NCBI GenBank assembly: GCA_964483775.1
Contig: CAZADA010000041.1
Location: 1-23,084 of the forward strand
Direction of reading: 5' to 3'
From: CAZADA01 sp964483775
GTDB lineage: Bacteria > Pseudomonadota > Alphaproteobacteria > Caulobacterales > Maricaulaceae
Length of the DNA: 23,084 nucleotides
The notes below the pieces were generated by a model that made no database searches, had not been told where the DNA came from, and saw only the letters and a list, made by a program, of their open reading frames with translations. Both the position numbers and the translations under genes were made by a program. This document shows, in pieces, positions 22,202 through 23,084 of this stretch (positions are counted from its first letter, which is position 1; every line of letters starts with the position of its first letter).

Positions 22202-23084
22202 ATGACGTTCTCGTCTCAGCCGGTCACGTTCGAGGAGCGACGCGACTGGGTCCGGCTGGCGCGCGTTGACACGGTGGGGCCGGTCACATTCCGCGATTTG
22301 ATCCAGCGGTTTGGCACCGCCGCTGCGGCCCTTGACGCGCTTCCTCGCTTGGCCAGGCGCGGCGGGCGCGGCCAATCCCTGCAGGCGCCGCCCTTGGACG
22401 TCATCGAGGCCGAGTTTGAACGCGCCCACGCCTTGAATGCGCGACACATCACCTGCCGCGAACCAGACTTTCCCGCCCGTCTGCGCCATATCGATCCGCC
22501 GCCGCCCCTCATCATCGTGCGCGGCCCGGGTCGGCTGGAGACGCCGGTGAGCGTGGCCATGGTCGGGGCTCGTTCGGCGTCGGCCATCGGTCGCCGGTTT
22601 GCGCATGATCTGGCGCGCGAGCTTGGCGCGCATGGCGTCCTTGTGGTGTCGGGTTTGGCGCGCGGTGTCGACGCCGCCGCCCATGACGGCGCGCTGGCCA
22701 CCGGGACCGTGGCCGTCGTCGCGGGAGGGATCGACATCATCTATCCGCCCGAACACGACCAGCTGTACGCGCGGATCAGCGAAACAGGCGCGATTGTCAG
22801 CGAGCGCCGCTTTGGGTTGCGCCCCACAGCGCAGGATTTTCCCCGGCGCAACCGGCTGATTTCGGGCTTGGCCGATGGCGTGGTGGTGGTGGAGGCCTCG
22901 CGTAAGTCCGGCTCTCTCATCACGGCGCGCTATGCGGGCGAACAGGGCCGCGACGTCATGGCGGTGCCCGGCCACCCCGCCGACCCGCGGGCGGCCGGCG
23001 CGTATCATCTGCTGAAGCAAGGCGCGGCGTTGGGCGAGAGTTGGGAGGGTGGGCTGGCAGTGATGGGTGAGGCGTGCGTGGGGT
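22202..23084 (+). CDS. dprA: DNA-processing protein DprA (5' part)
   Basis: The frame is open to the window end, giving 294 residues without a stop; the remainder, including any C-terminal winged-helix domain, lies outside. DprA binds single-stranded DNA and loads RecA during natural transformation. An N-terminal helical region (VRLARVDTVGPVTFRDLI) precedes the Rossmann-like DprA core: MVGARSASAIG, SGLARGVDAAAH, GGIDIIYPPEH, FPRRNRLISGLADGVVVVEA and SGSLITAR. The last conserved segment, usually DPRxxGxNxLIxxGA, reads DPRAAGAYHLLKQGA, so the usual Asn is Tyr. It starts at ATG 22202, directly after plsY; an ATG at 22197 in another frame stops after two codons. Presence of dprA alone does not prove natural competence. 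Confidence 0.95.
   Translation, partial: MTFSSQPVTFEERRDWVRLARVDTVGPVTFRDLIQRFGTAAAALDALPRLARRGGRGQSLQAPPLDVIEAEFERAHALNARHITCREPDFPARLRHIDPPPPLIIVRGPGRLETPVSVAMVGARSASAIGRRFAHDLARELGAHGVLVVSGLARGVDAAAHDGALATGTVAVVAGGIDIIYPPEHDQLYARISETGAIVSERRFGLRPTAQDFPRRNRLISGLADGVVVVEASRKSGSLITARYAGEQGRDVMAVPGHPADPRAAGAYHLLKQGAALGESWEGGLAVMGEACVG

Overview
This 23 kb window is GC-rich, densely coding chromosomal DNA from an alphaproteobacterium. The gene set suggests a member of the Caulobacterales/Maricaulales/Hyphomonadales side of the class, but no rRNA or tRNA is present to settle that. The alphaproteobacterial signs are a pyruvate dehydrogenase E1 split into alpha and lipoyl-bearing beta subunits, a tpiA / ppiD-like / trpE neighbourhood next to secG and pyrG, a gatC-gatA-gatB set beside ruvX, and plsY followed by dprA. 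Almost everything is housekeeping. I see no mobile element, CRISPR array, phage gene, RNA gene or toxin-antitoxin pair.

Layout. (1) 1-4812, plus strand: the 3' part of pdhA, then pdhB, two unrelated small genes (a secreted NTF2-like protein and a three-helix membrane protein), pdhC, and a DUF3052 gene. (2) 4808-4837: a strong hairpin between convergent genes. (3) 4849-11916, minus strand: in transcription order tpiA, a degenerate response-regulator-like gene, secG, pyrG, a membrane fatty-acid-hydroxylase/short-chain-dehydrogenase fusion, rpmF and eno. (4) 12030-15645, plus strand, divergent from tpiA: a PpiD/SurA-like periplasmic folding factor and trpE. (5) 15705-20928, mostly minus strand: gatC, a DCC-family thiol protein, gatA, three small two-helix membrane proteins and gatB, with a DUF6491-like lipoprotein gene on the plus strand between the gatC and gatA parts. 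(6) 21021-23084, plus strand: ruvX, plsY and the 5' part of dprA.

How the genes work together. pdhA, pdhB and pdhC encode E1 and E2 of the pyruvate dehydrogenase complex. eno and tpiA supply glycolysis upstream of it. GatCAB makes Gln-tRNA(Gln) and/or Asn-tRNA(Asn) by transamidation. secG and the PpiD-like protein act in protein export and folding. plsY starts phospholipid synthesis.

I found no clearly new multi-gene system. The points most worth a second look are a pseudo-receiver protein lacking the phospho-acceptor Asp and the switch Lys, the three small membrane proteins inside the gat cluster (two look like paralogues), the two-gene insertion between pdhB and pdhC, the near-identical lipoyl domains of pdhB and pdhC, and the hydroxylase-SDR fusion whose layout resembles plant CER1/CER3 proteins. 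No stretch over 300 bases lacks a gene; the longest gap, about 150 bases, separates the divergent gatA and lipoprotein genes.
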